A stretch of DNA of 64,000 bases from Osedax fenrisi (lineage: Eukaryota > Annelida > Polychaeta > Sabellida > Siboglinidae): the NCBI GenBank assembly GCA_964019155.1, contig OZ025240.1:22786816-22850815 (forward strand), read 5' to 3'. Under the pieces are notes generated by a model that saw only the letters and a program-made list of their open reading frames with translations, did no database searches and had not been told where the DNA came from. The number at the start of each line of letters is the position of its first letter. The first letter of the stretch is position 1. Position numbers and translations under genes: made by a program. Below are positions 59,943-64,000 of the stretch, one piece after another.

Positions 59943-60070
59943 AACTCACTCCGGGGGACATTATTATCACTAACGTGGCGGTAACCATGGTAACACGCCT
60001 ATAATGACGGATTACGTACAACAATGATGGAAACCATTGAATTGTGGGCTTGTCTACTATTGAAATGGGC
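59400..60070. promoter_or_regulatory. Probable TRIP11 upstream/promoter region
   Basis: A GC-richer, CpG-containing stretch 0.7-1.4 kb upstream of the first recognised TRIP11 exon, standing out from AT-rich flanks. It includes the X-box at 59981-59994. Minus-strand frames here (59470-59703, 59899-60132) have donor-like ends but no recognisable protein, so an untranslated or leader exon is possible but unproven. Confidence 0.4.
59981..59994 (+). promoter_or_regulatory. RFX X-box motif
   Basis: GTAACCATGGTAAC fits the RFX consensus GTNRCC(N0-3)RGYAAC at every position: GTAACC, AT, GGTAAC. RFX factors drive ciliary genes in animals, and GMAP-210 supports IFT20 delivery to cilia. It lies 1.28 kb upstream of the first recognised TRIP11 exon. 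Confidence 0.55.
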
Positions 60071-60482
60071 GTGGCTACGACTGAAAAACGAACAATGGTG
60101 TGCGACACATGTATGTCTACTACACAATGCACAATAAATAATAGATTATTGTGTATAAATAATAATTTATATATTATACCTGCAGGTGAACATATTGAAC
60201 GTGTATAGTAAATTGTGGTGGTGGATGGTAATCGATTATGATTATATAATGACTGTGATTAATTGAATTCAATCGTACAGTTACACATGTAGACATGTTT
60301 ATAGAAATGACCGTTACCTATCATACATACATGGCTGTATACTATGAAATATAGGTATTAATCATATACAATCATACAACATCAATATCACATAGTTTAT
60401 AAAATCAAAATAAATGTGTTACATATATATATATGTAACTGGTAACTGGTACACGAGTTATTATAATTCATATATACATTAT

Positions 60483-60491
60483 ACGTAAACG

Positions 60492-60560
<69 letters not shown>
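60483..60560. repeat. (TA)n-(CA)n compound microsatellite
   Basis: About 20 TA dinucleotides followed by about 16 CA dinucleotides. Further pure (TA)n tracts in this region: 59058-59088, 59901-59930, 63107-63156, 63236-63272 and 63575-63650. Confidence 0.95.
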
Positions 60561-60565
<5 letters not shown>

Positions 60566-62056
60566 GTATTAGTATATTTAACAAATCAGTCATTAAATTA
60601 ATATAAATAATTATTATATAATATAATATATACATAATATAATCAATACAATCTTAATAACAATAGTTTATTTGTATATAACTATATATTTATATGTTAA
60701 ATTAGGTATAATTAATTATTTTAAAAGGTACATACAATCGTTAGTGGTACCACATACCCTATAGGGTATACAGGTATAGGTGGTTTCAGCTACTATAGTT
60801 TGCACATGTGTGTGCATACATGCAGATTTTTCAATTGGTTGGTGTTTATTAATGTACCCAAAACTCTAACAATTAGTTTACAATTTGTGGTTAACTCCAC
60901 TTTTATTCGTCATCAAATAATAAATGTAATTCCATAAACTATTTAAAATGAGTGTATATTTTAGAGATATATCTAGAATTATTAATGTCATTAGATAATC
61001 TTGCAATATATACTATAGTTATGAAAGATTGTATGTAACATATATGTTATATACCTACTATAGTACCTATAGGTACCCATAGGTAACACATCATTATAGA
61101 CAAACAACTACAATTATTGATTACTAAAATTTCAAAGAATATTTAAATCTAAACAAAAGCCATACTATTTCAAACCTGACTACAACTGACTAATAAGATG
61201 AGTCATTATCTCTTCAATGCAGAGGTCACGTGTTATCATGTATTAATCACGTGAGTTCTAACCAAATGCCAGCGACATTGCCAGTTTCTTCATTGTAAAT
61301 ATGTTAGGCTAGCATACTAAGTAGACTTTATTTAGATATACACAGCTTTATAGCACTACTTATACAACAACAACATTAAATATTCATAATAGGAAGTATA
61401 AATATAAAATATAACTATATTTATATGTATATAAACTATAATTTCTAAATTCAATATCTAATCATCAGGTTGAAATGACGTAATCGTATATTTTTAATTA
61501 CAATACAAATATAAAAGAATAATGATACTATATATAGTATAATTAATATAGTATACATACTAGAGTATGCTAAAATAAGCCACAACCGCACAGTGCGGCG
61601 CACACTGGGTACATTGTAATATGAAAACATTTGTGTATTATAATAGTAGTATACTATGGTATATGTTCTATAGTTATCTATAGGTTCATTATTGATATTA
61701 GCATTGGGTACATGTGTTGATCTGACAGTGTCACGTGGGTTAGATCAATTATAAGTGCAATACAATACAATATAACATATTGTTTGCACTATCTATCCCG
61801 TGTAGCCTATAGGCGTGTATAGATAACGATTAGGCTTAGCTAAGATAACAGCGATGATTTCGCGAAGACATTTCCTTAGACCAATCGTTGATAACACTCT
61901 GTTCACCATGGTCGGTAAAGACGATGTTCGTTTGGTGATGTATCTCTATAGAGAGATAAATGTTACAAATAACAAGAATGGTAGAGTATTGTGCATGCAA
62001 TCTATTATACTACATTAATAATAGTTGTTTCATGAACACATTTTATATATAGGGGA
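60561..62056. other. Intergenic, mostly without recognised features
   Basis: AT-rich spacer. The only stretch with balanced composition is about 61590-61920. Confidence 0.5.
61854..62018 (+). CDS. Small open frame or first exon, unknown
   Basis: A 54-codon frame beginning MISRRHFLRPIVDNTLFTMV, in a locally GC-balanced patch and with a donor-like site (GTCG/GTAAAG) after 21 codons. The basic start could be a mitochondrial presequence on the first exon of a divergent gene. The reverse strand also has a small open frame here. I do not recognise the protein. Confidence 0.2.
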   Translation: MISRRHFLRPIVDNTLFTMVGKDDVRLVMYLYREINVTNNKNGRVLCMQSIILH

Positions 62057-62962
62057 GACTACCCTAATTCGGACCATCTCCAATATTACTCTATTCAACC
62101 ATTTAATCAAAAACACAAAATATAGAAGTTGTTTATATTTATTAAATAATTAAATACTATATCTTTTACTCTATATTTTAAAATTTTAATCGAAAAGGTT
62201 TTAATACACTAATTTTAAGAATGTAAATTTACATAATATTCTTACTATTTTGATATATGCTATATATGTCACTATTTTAATATTATTTAATAAAAATATT
62301 CAAATTAATATTAAATAATATTTTATTTAGTAATGAATAAAACGATAATACATTTTTTTAAATCAATTATTTTAACTAGTTACATTATAAATATGCGTAG
62401 CCTAGAGATTTTCCTAATTCGAACCATATATTAAATATTATCATTGATGATATTAAAATTGATAATTCCACCGAATCTAGTATTCATTGTATAGATAACA
62501 TTTATATAAAAGGTGTAATAATTAGTTTCATAATATGTGTGTGTGTCAAACCCTATGACATTTTCTGTATGTATGTCACGTACTCAGTAATCTTTATTAT
62601 TAATTTTGATATTTTATATTATTTTTAATTTGTTTATTTTAAATTTTGTATAACAAATGAATATATGTAATACACTTGATTATTTATATTAAATCATAAT
62701 TTATAACCTAATTATATATGTATTAATCATTAATTTATATGAAATTACTTTAAAAAAAAGTGGTCCGAATTAGAGTAAAAATGAAAAAATATTTTTTTTT
62801 GTATTTTATAAATAATTTGTTAACTAAAAATATTTTGTATGGCAATTTTATACATTTATGTATCTTATATACTTATCTATAAAATAAATAATTAAAAAAA
62901 TAATAATTATTATTAAATGCTCTAGAGATATTTGTATTTAGCTGGTCCGAATTAGGGTAGTC
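62057..62962. mobile_element. TIR element, about 906 bp, ends GACTACCCTAATTCGGACCA
   Basis: The first 20 bases, GACTACCCTAATTCGGACCA, are exactly reverse-complemented at the right end (62943-62962). Related motifs lie inside (CCTAATTCGAACCAT at 62413; GTGGTCCGAATTAGAGTA at 62761) and just outside (TGGTCCAAATTAGG at 62964). The interior is AT-rich without an ORF. A non-autonomous DNA transposon, perhaps nested or internally repeated. Confidence 0.85.
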
Positions 62963-62989
62963 TGGTCCAAATTAGGTATACATACATAC

Positions 62990-63101
62990 ATATATATATA
63001 TATAGTTATTTTTTTTATTTTGGTGGATTCCTTTAATCCCATCCAAGAACTTATGACGTTTTCACTTATAACCATATGGCTCTAATGTTCCTTCGAAATC
63101 G

Positions 63102-63161
<60 letters not shown>

Positions 63162-63232
63162 TTATAATGTATGATGTATTCATATTTGTATTATATATGT
63201 CCTTAGTTATAGCATATCGATATATGCATAAG

Positions 63233-63273
<41 letters not shown>

Positions 63274-63579
63274 GTATACCCATATAAGGACTTAGGCGGT
63301 GTACACGTGTTCGATACACGACCATTGTGGCTTATCTACACGTGATCGAAATCTATTATTAGTGTGTGTGAGAGAGAGAGAGATAATCTGCAGCCGTCAC
63401 ACATCCACACGCACGCCACATCACGTGATAATCACCGAACCGGAGAGAGATGAATAGCCATATCTCTAATCTCAGTTCTGTGGTGATGATGATAACGACA
63501 CGTGTTATGTAACTGTCGTTGATACGGTTTCCATTTGTAAGTAAAATATCACACAGTATTCGATATATATATATAAATA

Positions 63580-63652
<73 letters not shown>

Positions 63653-64000
63653 CATATTATATGCACAGGTAATGCCCATTAAGGTAGGTATACCTATATG
63701 TGAAAGGCTTGTTGTTTAGATAAATGCGTGCTGTAATAAATATGGGTGTAATTATAAGTTGTACACGGTGATGCGGTGATGGGGGAGTGGTGCTAATAAC
63801 ATATCATCATGTCAACACGAAACCTGGTGAAATAGACTGACAAAACATCTAGAACCTGTGTGTGTGTGATGTACAATGTACACCCATACATACCTATAGG
63901 TAGGCAGGCAATGCTACTGCTATTAAAATGCGTTTACAATTAATGTTCTTTAATGCAATAATTGTAGTTACATATACATGTCAATATAAGTTATATATAC
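62990..64000. other. Right edge, (TA)n-rich spacer
   Basis: Long (TA)n tracts alternate with short balanced patches (63280-63540, 63760-63900) that contain CACGTG-like E-boxes. No exon I can support. Confidence 0.5.

Overview
The window is nuclear DNA from an animal with a strongly AT-rich genome (roughly three quarters A+T by eye). It contains three intron-rich protein-coding genes, all on the minus strand, set among simple repeats, inverted-repeat elements and one fresh retrotransposon. Exons are short (about 60-230 bp) and clearly more GC-balanced than the introns. Introns are GT-AG and the standard genetic code fits. An organic anion transporter (SLCO/OATP) gene argues for a metazoan. The sequence alone does not let me name the phylum.

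Layout. (1) About 0.9-13.2 kb, minus: INTS8, a subunit of the Integrator complex. The start codon is at 13201 and the 3' part runs off the left edge. (2) About 13.2-17.3 kb: intergenic, with two inverted-repeat elements. (3) 17.3-26.7 kb, minus: an SLCO/OATP transporter. Thirteen exons join in phase to the stop codon; only the first exon (N-terminus) is not identified. (4) 26.5-43.1 kb: a tandem duplication of about 5.5 kb. Copy 1 is about 26469-31970 and copy 2 about 31979-43125. Copy 2 is interrupted by a 589-bp segment and by an intact Ty3/gypsy-type LTR retrotransposon (34847-39895). Each copy holds a very large, nearly perfect hairpin, and copy 2 carries a stranded copy of the first recognised SLCO exon. 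(5) 43.1-58.7 kb, minus: TRIP11/GMAP-210, a Golgi coiled-coil tether. Twenty-seven exons join in phase into one frame of about 1759 codons. (6) 58.7-64 kb: the region upstream of TRIP11, with a perfect RFX X-box, a TIR element of about 0.9 kb and long (TA)n tracts.

The three host genes are not an operon and share no obvious pathway: snRNA/mRNA 3'-end processing, plasma-membrane transport, and Golgi/ciliary vesicle tethering. I assembled the gene models by hand from splice sites, reading phase and remembered family landmarks; no alignment was run. I see no RNA genes, CRISPR arrays or viral genes, and I did not find a new multi-gene system. The most interesting points are structural: the recent duplication plus retrotransposon (or a haplotype mis-assembly that mimics it), the giant hairpins, a minisatellite that multiplies a splice acceptor, and an X-box upstream of a gene linked to cilia.
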